Shown here in pieces: positions 1-7,691 of a stretch of DNA of 24,235 bases; the first letter of the stretch is position 1, and each line of letters opens with the position of its first letter. The stretch is from an uncultured Eubacterium sp. (GTDB lineage: Bacteria > Bacillota > Clostridia > Peptostreptococcales > Anaerovoracaceae): NCBI GenBank assembly GCA_937966095.1, contig CALCKF010000096.1:1-24235 (forward strand), written 5' to 3'. The notes below the pieces were generated by a model. That model saw only the letters and a program-made list of their open reading frames with translations, made no database searches and was not told where the DNA came from. Made by a program: the position numbers and the translations under genes.

Positions 1-1233
1 TACATTATTATTGACTGCGGGCTGAAACACGAGCTTTTGACCATCAACGCACTCGACGCATGCTTCCGGATTCAGCTGTCTTAACGCAGAAATATCGTTT
101 CTCATGAATGCCTGATATATTTTTCCCGGTTCCAGTCCCGCAGAACAGTTGTCGCTGCATGTACCGCATTCATTGCACAGCTTCAGTGATGGTATCCTTG
201 GTTCGGAAACCCCTTTATCAAATATCATTACTGCCATATTATCCATTCCGAGAGGAACGTCATGATTTTTTAAAAGATGGGCCACATCATATCCTCCCAG
301 TATTATCTCCGCAGGCGGTTGCCCGTCATCTGAGCAATATTCGATTATGTCTTTTATCGGCGCTCCTATCGGAGTCAATATATCCCGCGAGGTTCCTTTT
401 TCTCTGTCTATCACTGAAACAAGCTTTGTTATCAGAGGCATTCCCGTTCTCAGATAATACCCCAGCACATAGAAGGAAAGTATATTTGCCACAAGGATAT
501 TAAAATCGGTAGGCTGCATCCTGGCATCTATAAGCTCACCTGTAGTTTCGAACACCAGCAGTCTGTCAGATCCCGGAGGGCATCCGGTAGTCAGAGGAAC
601 CACATTTATCTTCTCCTCCAGGCTCTTTTCCTTAATAAACCACTGCAGACATGCAATGGCATCTTTTCTTTCCGCCTCCACACCTATGTAGCATTTTCCT
701 ATTCCCAGATGTTTCATAGCAAGTACTATAGTATCTGTCAGAAGTTCAGCTTCCTGTTTGATCACAAATGACTCGGCATTACCATATTCTATCCACTCAG
801 CTGCATTGATAACAAGAGTGTCCAGACCTTCCAGTTCCTCTCTGTTCATCTGCAGACATGTAGCCAGCGTTATTCCCTGTATCCCCCTTATTCCGCAGCT
901 TTCCACAGCTCTGAGAAAATCCCGGCGATTATTGATCATCGGAGGTTTTATGCCTTCCCAGCATTCCTGTTTTCCATCTGTTCTGATTTTGACAAATTCT
1001 GTTTCCTTATTTCCAAAGTCCTTTAATGCAACATAATCCTCTATCACTCCGGATACACTGGAAAAAAGCACCGAGTCATACTCTCCGCTGTAAAAAACTA
1101 TGGGCTGCCCGGCTTTTACAGGCGATCCTTTTTCCATACGCTGTGCTGCCCCTCTGCGAGCATCCTGATCTACCTTTATAAACACATATTCCGGGACAGG
1201 CATCCTTTCAAAATACTTGTTTGCATTCAGCAC
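1..1233 (-). CDS. RnfC-like electron-transfer protein (possibly PrdC), partial at the 3' end
   Basis: The minus frame is open from 1233 to the window edge (411 codons, no stop), so the C-terminus is missing. The fold follows RnfC: an N-terminal barrel-like part (PVKAGQPIVFYSGEYDSV), a middle NuoF-like part (IGKCYIGVEAERKDAIACL, then VVPLTTGCPPGSDRLL), an SLBB-like part (RDILTPIGAPIKDII), and a ferredoxin-type motif CNECGTCSDNC near residue 370. Members of the family pass electrons between NAD(H) or ferredoxin and a partner, often at the membrane or with a reductase. A second cluster is expected after PEACVEC, but here the text continues VDGQKLVFQP without more cysteines. I chose the GTG start because GGAGG lies 7 nt upstream; the in-frame ATG at 1251 would put that ribosome site inside the gene. 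The proline-reductase partner PrdC is also RnfC-like and is a reasonable alternative. The family is sure; the exact role is not. Confidence 0.8.
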   Translation of the reverse strand, partial: MLNANKYFERMPVPEYVFIKVDQDARRGAAQRMEKGSPVKAGQPIVFYSGEYDSVLFSSVSGVIEDYVALKDFGNKETEFVKIRTDGKQECWEGIKPPMINNRRDFLRAVESCGIRGIQGITLATCLQMNREELEGLDTLVINAAEWIEYGNAESFVIKQEAELLTDTIVLAMKHLGIGKCYIGVEAERKDAIACLQWFIKEKSLEEKINVVPLTTGCPPGSDRLLVFETTGELIDARMQPTDFNILVANILSFYVLGYYLRTGMPLITKLVSVIDREKGTSRDILTPIGAPIKDIIEYCSDDGQPPAEIILGGYDVAHLLKNHDVPLGMDNMAVMIFDKGVSEPRIPSLKLCNECGTCSDNCSAGLEPGKIYQAFMRNDISALRQLNPEACVECVDGQKLVFQPAVNNNV

Positions 1234-1275
1234 GATCTTTCCTCCCTTCATAATCTCAGATATCAATATTTGTTT

Positions 1276-1293
1276 TGTACGAATTTCAGTACA
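1276..1293. promoter_or_regulatory. Inverted repeat at the start site of the RnfC-like gene
   Basis: TGTAC and GTACA arms flank 8 bases that themselves hold GAATTTC. The element lies just downstream of the predicted -10 box, about where transcription would start, which is a typical place for a repressor operator. No known regulator is recognised. Short arms in AT-rich DNA could be chance. Confidence 0.3.
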
Positions 1294-1298
1294 TTTTT

Positions 1299-1327
1299 AT
1301 TATATACAAATGAAAAGAAAACTTCAA
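1299..1327 (-). promoter_or_regulatory. Promoter of the RnfC-like gene
   Basis: Read on the minus strand there is TTGAAG (1322-1327), a 17-bp spacer and a perfect TATAAT (1299-1304), a good sigma-A type promoter. The leader to the GTG start would be roughly 60 nt. Confidence 0.6.
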
Positions 1328-1379
1328 TATTTTTGTCAGAATTTTCATTATTTTCTTTCTTTAGTTTAAAGACAATTTA

Positions 1380-1417
1380 AAACGCAGCTTTTAAGGCATT
1401 ATATTAAAGCTGCGTTT
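1380..1417 (-). terminator. Terminator of the metF-metH operon
   Basis: A 12-bp perfect stem (AAACGCAGCTTT with AAAGCTGCGTTT) encloses a 14-base loop. It lies about 20 bases past the stop of the zinc-ribbon gene. On the minus strand the stem runs into TTTTAAATTGTCTTT, a broken U-rich tail. It separates this operon from the RnfC-like gene. Confidence 0.65.
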
Positions 1418-1438
1418 AATGATGTACTCGTGTTTTTA

Positions 1439-1843
1439 TCATACTTTCTTGATAAACTTTGTCCCGCAGTGAGGACAGCTGATATTTATTTTTCCTGCAC
1501 CTTTAGGCACCCTGAGCTTTTCTCCGCATCCCGGACATCTCAATATCTTATGAGAACTGTCTCTGGATGTGCCTGCTCCGAACCCTCCGCCCTTTCCGCG
1601 GAATCTTCCGATAAACTGGAGAAACTTCTGATTTTCCCTGCTTCTTGCGGGTATATTCCTTGAGAACATCCTGCAATACACATATATCAGGAGGACCACT
1701 CCAAGTATATCAAGTATACGCAGCCTCAGAAACATATCGATCAATATCACTATCAACGCTATTATCAGAAGAAATCTGCTGAAGCTGTCAGCTCCGTATC
1801 TTCCTCTCATCATACCGTTCAACCATATTCCAAATTTGTTCAT
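1439..1843 (-). CDS. Small membrane protein with C-terminal zinc ribbon
   Basis: A 134-aa protein with two predicted membrane segments (about 23-39 and 42-60), a basic glycine-rich linker (about 62-98), and a C-terminal zinc ribbon with C103-x2-C106 and C123-x2-C126. The N-terminal pattern MMRGRYGADSFSRFLL is the kind seen in small zinc-ribbon membrane proteins that are common in Clostridia and have no assigned function. Its ATG overlaps the metH stop codon by 4 bases (ATGA), so it is translationally coupled to metH and is the last gene of that operon. Whether it has a role in methyl metabolism cannot be told; it may simply ride along. Existence of the gene is well supported by the coupling and the motif, function is unknown. 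Confidence 0.8.
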   Translation of the reverse strand: MNKFGIWLNGMMRGRYGADSFSRFLLIIALIVILIDMFLRLRILDILGVVLLIYVYCRMFSRNIPARSRENQKFLQFIGRFRGKGGGFGAGTSRDSSHKILRCPGCGEKLRVPKGAGKINISCPHCGTKFIKKV

Positions 1844-4269
1844 CCGAACACCTCCTGTGCCGCTTCAACGGATTTCATCGCATCACTGCAATAATAATCA
1901 GCTCCTATCTTTTTCGCATATTCAGCTGTAAGTACAGCGCCGCCAACCATCACTCTGCAGTCCGGAGCAGCCTCCTTGAGTGCAGATATGGTTTCCTCCA
2001 TGCTCTTAAGAGTTGTTGTCATCAAGGCGCTTAGGCCCACCAGCTTTATATTTTTTTCAATCACTGTACTGACCACTTTCTCTGCAGGGACATCTCTCCC
2101 GAGATCTATCATTTTAAATCCATAATTTTCCATTATTACTTTTACTATATTTTTACCTATATCATGTATGTCACCTTTTACCGTGGCAATTACCACCTCC
2201 CCGAGAGAAACTGTCTCTCTGTCCGCCTCTGCAAGGCGCGTCTTTATGACATCGAATCCTGCCTGGGCCGCGGTTGCCGCTTGCAGCATCTGAGGCAGGA
2301 ATATGGTGCCCTTTTCAAACCCTTTACCGACCCTGTCAAGAGCCGGTATAAGATAATCATTTACGACTTCCAGTTCGTCATGGGATTTCAGCAGTTCCGT
2401 CACAGAGCTTACTGTATCACTTTTCATTCCTTTTTCTATACAGTAAAAAATATTCTCTTTGCTTCCGGAAACATTTTCCTGATCCTTTGCATTGTCATCA
2501 GGACCGGCCTTCCTGACCATAACAGTCTGGGATATATCGGCATTTCCATAACGTTCTATGTATCTTACTGCATTTTTGTCTATGTTTTTCAGCACATTGA
2601 ATGCCAGCACAGATGACATCATATCTTCCTCATTTGGATTTATTATAGGCAGATCCAGACCGCACTCCATCGCCATACTGAGAAATGTCCTGTTGACTAT
2701 TACCCTGGCCGGAAGACCGAAGCTGATATTGGAGACACCAAGCGTCGTCCTCAGCCCCAGTTTTTCCTTTACCATCCTTACAGCCCTGAGAGTCTCGTTT
2801 ACTTCTTTCTGCTGAGCTGATGCTGTCAGAGTAAGACAATCGATTATTATATCTTCTTTTGCAATTCCGTATTCAAGAGCTTTTTTCATTATATTCGCCG
2901 CTATTTCAAAGCGTTTTTCCGCAGTATCCGGTATACCCCTGCTGTCAAGCGTTAAGCCTATGACAGCTGCACCGTATTTTCTGACTGCAGGCAGTATTGA
3001 ATCCAGCACCTCCTCTTCTCCGTTGACTGAATTGACTATCGCCTTGCCGTTATACACCCTCAGTGCAGCTTCTATCGCCTTGGGATCTGAAGAATCTATC
3101 TGCAGAGGCAGACCGGTTATAGACTGCAGCTTTTTTATCACCTTGGGAAGCATTACAGCTTCGTCTATAGAAGGCACGCCAACATTTACATCCAGTATCT
3201 CCGCTCCTGCATCTATCTGCTCCACAGCCTGAGTAAGTATATAGTCGAGGTCACCCTCTGCAAGAGCCTGCTTGAGACGCTTCTTTCCTGTAGGATTTAT
3301 CCTCTCTCCTATTACCGTTACATGATCCACTGTTACAACATCCGTACTGCTGCATACCGTAAGCGGGCGATCCGTTCTGCGACTCAAATCCTCCGGTTTT
3401 TTCATATCATTACGGTATGCAGCAAGTCCTGCTATGTATTCCGGCGTAGTCCCGCAGCATCCGCCTACCATGTTTATACCACAGTCCATGTATTCCTTCA
3501 TAGTATCGACAAACTGTCTGCAGGTTATATCATAAAGTCCTGTTGCAGGGTCAGGAAGTCCGGCATTAGGTTTGGCAAAGACAGGTATATCGGTAAGCTC
3601 TCTCAGTTTTTTAGCCATCGGCAGTATCTCTACAGGCCCCAGAGAGCAGTTTATTCCCATCGCATCCACACCAAGACCTTCCAGAGTGACTGCCATGGCT
3701 TCAAGACTGACTCCTGTGAAAGTCCTTCCGTTTTTCTCAAATGTCATAGATACTATGACCGGCAGATCCGAATTTTCTCTGACAGCCAGAACAGCTGCCT
3801 TGACTTCATAAAGATCTGTCATCGTCTCTACGACAACAAGATCTGCACCTTTATCCTTTCCGGAATTTACGATTTCAGAAAAGGCTTCATACGCATCTTC
3901 AAATGTCAATGTCCCCATGGGCTCCAACAATTCACCAAGAGGTCCTATACCAAGAGCGACCTTTATATCACGCCCTGTATTTTTCACGGCATCATTTCTG
4001 GCACGGTCAGCGACCTCCATAGCCGCCGATACGGCATCACATGTGTTCATCCCTATATCTTCTGTCTTGAATCTGTTTATCCCGAACGTACCGGCATAAA
4101 TTATATCAGAACCCGCTTCTATATATTTCTTATATATATCATACCATATATCACGATGCTCAAGTCCGAATCTCGTAGTTGTTTCATCCGGACTCATGCC
4201 CGCCTGCTGGAGCATTGTGCCCATAGCTCCATCGAGTATATATATCTTGTCACTAAAATCAATCGCCAC
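1840..4269 (-). CDS. metH: B12-dependent methionine synthase lacking the SAM reactivation domain
   Basis: An 809-aa cytosolic enzyme that moves a methyl group from methyl-THF to homocysteine through cobalamin. Domains in order: homocysteine methyltransferase (about 1-290; zinc cysteines in GINCSLGP and GGCCGTTP), pterin-binding domain (about 315-570; IGERINPTG, DVNVG, LQIDSS), helical cobalamin cap, and cobalamin-binding domain (GDIHDIGKN, whose His is the lower cobalt ligand; later GLSALMTTT). It stops after the cobalamin domain, where the E. coli protein goes on for about 330 residues of reactivation domain. That activity is supplied by the preceding gene, with which it overlaps by 11 bases. 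The start is GTG, with GAGGG 8 nt upstream inside the reactivation gene. Short MetH proteins of this kind are normal in Clostridia and Thermotoga. Confidence 0.95.
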   Translation of the reverse strand: MAIDFSDKIYILDGAMGTMLQQAGMSPDETTTRFGLEHRDIWYDIYKKYIEAGSDIIYAGTFGINRFKTEDIGMNTCDAVSAAMEVADRARNDAVKNTGRDIKVALGIGPLGELLEPMGTLTFEDAYEAFSEIVNSGKDKGADLVVVETMTDLYEVKAAVLAVRENSDLPVIVSMTFEKNGRTFTGVSLEAMAVTLEGLGVDAMGINCSLGPVEILPMAKKLRELTDIPVFAKPNAGLPDPATGLYDITCRQFVDTMKEYMDCGINMVGGCCGTTPEYIAGLAAYRNDMKKPEDLSRRTDRPLTVCSSTDVVTVDHVTVIGERINPTGKKRLKQALAEGDLDYILTQAVEQIDAGAEILDVNVGVPSIDEAVMLPKVIKKLQSITGLPLQIDSSDPKAIEAALRVYNGKAIVNSVNGEEEVLDSILPAVRKYGAAVIGLTLDSRGIPDTAEKRFEIAANIMKKALEYGIAKEDIIIDCLTLTASAQQKEVNETLRAVRMVKEKLGLRTTLGVSNISFGLPARVIVNRTFLSMAMECGLDLPIINPNEEDMMSSVLAFNVLKNIDKNAVRYIERYGNADISQTVMVRKAGPDDNAKDQENVSGSKENIFYCIEKGMKSDTVSSVTELLKSHDELEVVNDYLIPALDRVGKGFEKGTIFLPQMLQAATAAQAGFDVIKTRLAEADRETVSLGEVVIATVKGDIHDIGKNIVKVIMENYGFKMIDLGRDVPAEKVVSTVIEKNIKLVGLSALMTTTLKSMEETISALKEAAPDCRVMVGGAVLTAEYAKKIGADYYCSDAMKSVEAAQEVFG

Positions 4270-4900
4270 AGAATTTTCCCTCTTTTCTCAGTGTACACTT
4301 ATCTTTCAGTATACATTCATCACACGTTGCAAGTCTGCCGGTCACAGGATATTCCGATATCCCCATGACTGCCGTCACAGACTTTCTAGGTACCATAAGA
4401 TAGCTTGAGGTAATGTTTAACCCTATTTTTCTCCATGCATCCACATATGATATAATATCCTTCTGCATTTCCAGCGGCGAATCACCGTAACCGGGGCTGA
4501 ATCTGCATGTCATATATCCCTTTACATTGTATCTTATATGCTCCTCGAACCTGTCGCACAGCTGCTCTGTAAGAATGGACGCTCCGCTGTCAGCAGTAAC
4601 GGCCTTTGCCATATCTGTCACCTGCAGCTTCCTTATGACGTTGTCGACACCGATCCCCAAAGTCAGAGCCATCACTGCCACACTGCCACATCCGGTCAGA
4701 TGCCTTGCCAGAGAATATCCCGATATCTTTATCTCCCGTATATCCATGATCCTGTATATGGCTTTCGGTTCTGCAGCTTCAAATATTATATTCTCTGCTT
4801 CATCCATCATTTTCATGATGCTGCTGTCCTGCATATCTGAAGCTCCCATAGCGCGAAGCCAGCTTTCTCTGGGTATATGTCCCGTTATTTCCATATCCAT
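4259..4900 (-). CDS. Stand-alone methionine synthase reactivation-domain protein
   Basis: A 213-aa protein matching the AdoMet-binding activation domain of MetH: RFSPGYGD (133-140), the loop that binds AdoMet, and SYLMVPRKS (166-174), a second hallmark. It should methylate cobalamin that has slipped to Co(II), using AdoMet plus one electron, and so rescue the MetH encoded directly downstream. The last 25 residues carry four cysteines, C193-x2-C196-x5-C202-x8-C211, which are absent from the E. coli domain and could hold a metal or Fe-S cluster. AGAGGA lies 8 nt before the ATG and overlaps the metF stop. It sits between metF and metH, overlapping metH by 11 bases, so the three products are made together. 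Confidence 0.9.
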   Translation of the reverse strand: MDMEITGHIPRESWLRAMGASDMQDSSIMKMMDEAENIIFEAAEPKAIYRIMDIREIKISGYSLARHLTGCGSVAVMALTLGIGVDNVIRKLQVTDMAKAVTADSGASILTEQLCDRFEEHIRYNVKGYMTCRFSPGYGDSPLEMQKDIISYVDAWRKIGLNITSSYLMVPRKSVTAVMGISEYPVTGRLATCDECILKDKCTLRKEGKFCGD

Positions 4901-4912
4901 ACAGCTGTTCCT

Positions 4913-5779
4913 CTAAAGCAGCTCCTTTATATTGTCATACATTTTAAGCGCTACTTTCGGATTGTTCATTATGTAAAGATGTATCCCGTCTACTCCGTTT
5001 ATGATAAGATCCCTGACCTGCTGTGAAGCATATTCTATCCCGGCTTCAAAAAGTCTGTCAGGCTGATTTTCGTACATTCCTATCATCTTTGTGAATTCGT
5101 GAGGAAGGCTTGCTCCGCTCAATGCAACTGTTCTCTCAATCTGTCTGGAATTTACTATAGGCATTATACCTGCCGATACAGGCACATCTATCCCCATCAT
5201 CCTGGCCTTGCCCATGAATTCATAGAAAAGCTGGTTATCAAAAAAAAGCTGAGTTATCAATGCCTTTACTCCGGCACCGATCTTGTATTTGAGATTCTGG
5301 ATATCTTCATCCAGTGATCTGCTTTCATAATGTCCTTCCGGATAACATGCTCCCAAAAGTTCAAGATCATCGTTACATTTACGCTGAACTTCTATTGCCA
5401 GCTCATTGGCATGCTTGAAATCCCTTTTTATTTCCTGATCAGGGACTACATCTCCACGCAGTGTAAGAACATTTTCTATATCAGCTTCATAAAACCTCCC
5501 TATCATTTCCTTGACATCTTCTCTCGTTGAATTTATGCATGTCAGATGCGCTACAGTCTCTATCCCAAATCTTTTCTTTATTGTAGAAGCAATCTCACAT
5601 GTGAAATTATCGTTGAGACTGCCGCCTGCTCCATATGTAACGCTTATAAAATCAGGCTCGCATACCGTAAGCTGTTCTACTGTCGCATATATCGAGTCTA
5701 TATTCGTTTTTTTCTTTGGCGGAAATATCTCGAAAGAAAAAACCGGTTTCTTATGCTGGAATAGTTCTGGTATCTTCAT
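4913..5779 (-). CDS. metF: 5,10-methylenetetrahydrofolate reductase
   Basis: A 288-aa FAD-dependent TIM-barrel enzyme that reduces methylene-THF to methyl-THF, the methyl donor of MetH. Visible motifs are FSFEIFPPKK near the N-terminus, VTYGAGGS, LTLRGD, ACYPEGH and QLFFDN, all in the usual order, and the length is normal. The frame is open further upstream to 5863, but the ATG at 5779 is preceded by GGAG 6 nt away and begins exactly where the family begins (MKIPELF), so I use it. It is the first gene of a four-gene methyl-transfer operon. No acetogen-type metV partner is next to it, so a biosynthetic role (methionine supply) fits best. Confidence 0.95.
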   Translation of the reverse strand: MKIPELFQHKKPVFSFEIFPPKKKTNIDSIYATVEQLTVCEPDFISVTYGAGGSLNDNFTCEIASTIKKRFGIETVAHLTCINSTREDVKEMIGRFYEADIENVLTLRGDVVPDQEIKRDFKHANELAIEVQRKCNDDLELLGACYPEGHYESRSLDEDIQNLKYKIGAGVKALITQLFFDNQLFYEFMGKARMMGIDVPVSAGIMPIVNSRQIERTVALSGASLPHEFTKMIGMYENQPDRLFEAGIEYASQQVRDLIINGVDGIHLYIMNNPKVALKMYDNIKELL

Positions 5780-5834
5780 ATCATTTCTCCGTTTTTCATA
5801 TAATTTATCGTGAATCCTTAAAGTCCTATTTAAC

Positions 5835-5868
5835 AGTATATTATACCCTCTCCTCTGTTTCAATGCAA
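5835..5868 (-). promoter_or_regulatory. metF operon promoter (two overlapping options)
   Basis: Two good promoters can be read on the minus strand 5 bases apart: TTGCAT (5863-5868) - 17 bp - TATAAT (5840-5845), and TTGAAA (5858-5863) - 17 bp - TATACT (5835-5840). Either gives a leader of about 50 nt, too short for a SAM riboswitch or T-box. The -35 region overlaps that of the divergent deoC promoter. Confidence 0.6.
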
Positions 5869-5891
5869 TCTTTTAAAAATTATGTTATACT
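5863..5891 (+). promoter_or_regulatory. deoC promoter
   Basis: An extended -10 box, TG-T-TATACT (TATACT at 5886-5891), has only a weak -35 match (ATGCAA, 5863-5868). The start codon is 38 bases further on. The -35 position coincides with that of metF on the other strand, so polymerase should not be able to use both at once. Confidence 0.5.
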
Positions 5892-5928
5892 ATGACCAGT
5901 AATTTTTTATCACTGAAAGGAAATAAAT

Positions 5929-6609
5929 ATGGATGCAAAGTCTTTTGGTAAATATTTCGACCATACTCTTCTGAAACCTGATGCAACAGTGAAAGAAACA
6001 CTGAAGCTGTTTGAAGATGCCGTACGCTATGGTTTTTTCGGAGTATGTATAGATACATGTCATGTGCCGCTGGCATACAGATATCTAAAGGATACTCCGG
6101 TAAAGATAGTCACTGTTACCGGATTCCCGCTCGGGTCCTCCTCAACTGAGGCAAAACTTTCTGAAACACGTTACGCACTGGAAAACGGTGCAGAAGAAAT
6201 CGACACTGTAATAAATATCGGCGCACTCAAAGATAAAGATAACGACTATATACTGAAAGAACTGTCTCTCCTGTCAGACACATGTCATATATCGGGGGCA
6301 TCTCTTAAAGTAATACTTGAAACATGTCTTTTGACAGATGAAGAGATAATAACTGCGTGCAGTCTTGCGGAAAATGCAGGAGCAGACTTCATAAAAACAT
6401 CTACCGGATTCAGTACAGGCGGTGCTATGGCATCAGATGTGAAACTGATCAGAGATACTGTTGGAAAAAGAATGAAGATAAAAGCATCAGGAGGAATAAA
6501 AACGCTTGCATCCGCCATTGAAATGATAGAGGCCGGAGCTGACAGACTCGGATGCAGCTCTTCTGTATCGATAATGGAAGAATATATCAAAAACAAGAAG
6601 ACGACCTGA
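5929..6609 (+). CDS. deoC: Deoxyribose-phosphate aldolase
   Basis: A 226-aa class I aldolase that splits 2-deoxyribose-5-phosphate into glyceraldehyde-3-phosphate and acetaldehyde, the last step of deoxynucleoside use. The Schiff-base lysine is K156 in ADFIKTSTGF; the second catalytic lysine is K185 in KIKASGGI; the acidic relay is D92 in EEIDTVINIG. Phosphate-binding turns (KASGGI, GADRLGCSS) are present. The length is normal. AAAGGA lies 9 nt before the ATG. It is a single gene, convergent with gap; its glyceraldehyde-3-phosphate product is the GAPDH substrate, although the two are transcribed in opposite directions. Confidence 0.95.
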   Translation: MDAKSFGKYFDHTLLKPDATVKETLKLFEDAVRYGFFGVCIDTCHVPLAYRYLKDTPVKIVTVTGFPLGSSSTEAKLSETRYALENGAEEIDTVINIGALKDKDNDYILKELSLLSDTCHISGASLKVILETCLLTDEEIITACSLAENAGADFIKTSTGFSTGGAMASDVKLIRDTVGKRMKIKASGGIKTLASAIEMIEAGADRLGCSSSVSIMEEYIKNKKTT

Positions 6610-6628
6610 TTTCAATTATCTCAGGTCG
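6588..6628 (-). terminator. Terminator of the hyp-gap operon, lying across the deoC stop codon
   Basis: An 8-bp perfect stem (CGACCTGA 6602-6609, TCAGGTCG 6621-6628) has an 11-base loop. On the minus strand it is followed by TCTTCTTGTTTTT, a typical U-rich tail, so it works best for gap. On the plus strand no T-run follows it. One arm contains the deoC stop codon, so the element is embedded in a coding end. Confidence 0.6.
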
Positions 6629-6649
6629 CCTCAATATAATATGCTCTGC

Positions 6650-7666
6650 TTACAAGAGTGTGGCCACATGTCCCAGCGTCCTCACCATCTGAGAAACATA
6701 ACTCATCTCATTATCATACCAAGCTACTACCTGCACCTCAAACACACCTGTCCCACTCCTTTCGACAAAGGTCTGGGTAGCATCAAACAGAGAACCGTAG
6801 CTCATCCCTATTACATCACTCGATACAATAAGCTCTTCATTATACCCGAAAGACTCGCTGGATGCCGCTTTCATCGCATTGTTGACGCCTTCCAGTGTCA
6901 CCGTTTCCGTTGAATCCTTAAGCACCGCAGTCAATATCGTGGTAGATCCGGTAGCAACCGGCACTCTCTGGGCAGACCCCATCAGCTTTCCATCAAGCTC
7001 AGGGATAACAAGACCTATTGCTTTTGCCGCACCTGTAGTATTAGGAACGATATTTATTGCACCTGCTCTAGCTCTTCTGAAGTCGTTCTTTTTATGAGGT
7101 CCGTCCAGTATCATCTGATCTCCGGTATATGCATGTATCGTTGTCATAAACCCGGTTCGAACCTCCCGGTAATCATTTAGAGCCTTTGCCATCGGAGCAA
7201 GACAGTTGGTAGTGCACGATGCCGCTGAGATTATATTATCTTCTCTGGTAAGTATATTCTCATTTACACCATATACTATGGTCGGCAGATCATTTCCTGC
7301 AGGGGCTGAAATCAGAACTTTTTTTGCTCCCGCTTTTATATGGGCGGCTGATTTTTCTTTTGATGTGAAAAGTCCTGTACACTCAAGAACTATATCTACA
7401 CACAGTTCCTTCCACGGCAGTTTCTCAGGATCCGGTTCCTTAAATACTCTGATCCTTTTGCCATCAACGATTATATTATCGTCATCATTATCCACTTCAT
7501 GATCGAAATGTCCCTGTACACTGTCATGTTTCAAAAGATATGCCATCATCTCCGTTGTCGTAAGATCATTGATGGCAACCACTTCAAACCGTTTGTCATC
7601 AAACAGTTTTCTGAAAGAAAGCCTTCCTATCCTTCCAAATCCGTTGATTGCAATCTTAGCAGCCAT
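6650..7666 (-). CDS. gap: Glyceraldehyde-3-phosphate dehydrogenase, type I
   Basis: A 338-aa glycolytic enzyme that oxidises glyceraldehyde-3-phosphate with NAD+ and phosphate. The N-terminal Rossmann motif is INGFGRIGR. An acidic residue in AINDL (D34) favours NAD over NADP. The catalytic cysteine is C151 in SAASCTTNCLAP. Downstream are HAYTGDQ, RARAGAINIVPNTTGAA and WYDNEMSY, all typical. Three ATGs lie close together; the third (7666) is the best, being 9 nt after AAGGAGG and matching the family N-terminus. The gene follows the MBL-fold gene by 25 bases and is the last of the hyp operon, an unusual position: gap is more often with pgk and tpi. No promoter was obvious in the 25-base gap, so it may depend on read-through. 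Confidence 0.95.
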   Translation of the reverse strand: MAAKIAINGFGRIGRLSFRKLFDDKRFEVVAINDLTTTEMMAYLLKHDSVQGHFDHEVDNDDDNIIVDGKRIRVFKEPDPEKLPWKELCVDIVLECTGLFTSKEKSAAHIKAGAKKVLISAPAGNDLPTIVYGVNENILTREDNIISAASCTTNCLAPMAKALNDYREVRTGFMTTIHAYTGDQMILDGPHKKNDFRRARAGAINIVPNTTGAAKAIGLVIPELDGKLMGSAQRVPVATGSTTILTAVLKDSTETVTLEGVNNAMKAASSESFGYNEELIVSSDVIGMSYGSLFDATQTFVERSGTGVFEVQVVAWYDNEMSYVSQMVRTLGHVATLL

Positions 7667-7691
7667 AAACATCATCCTCCTTATATCTATA

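Noticed and set aside
3322..4368. Long plus-strand open frame of 348 codons opposite metH
   Set aside because: It is antisense to the well-conserved metH and its overlap with the reactivation gene. The composition (many Tyr, Ile, Arg, Cys, His) is what the reverse of ATA-rich coding gives, and no domain or ribosome site is seen.
5780..5835. SAM riboswitch, T-box or B12 riboswitch in front of metF
   Set aside because: The predicted leader is only about 50 nt with no stable stem or conserved riboswitch motif. The same was looked for before the RnfC-like and transporter genes and not found.
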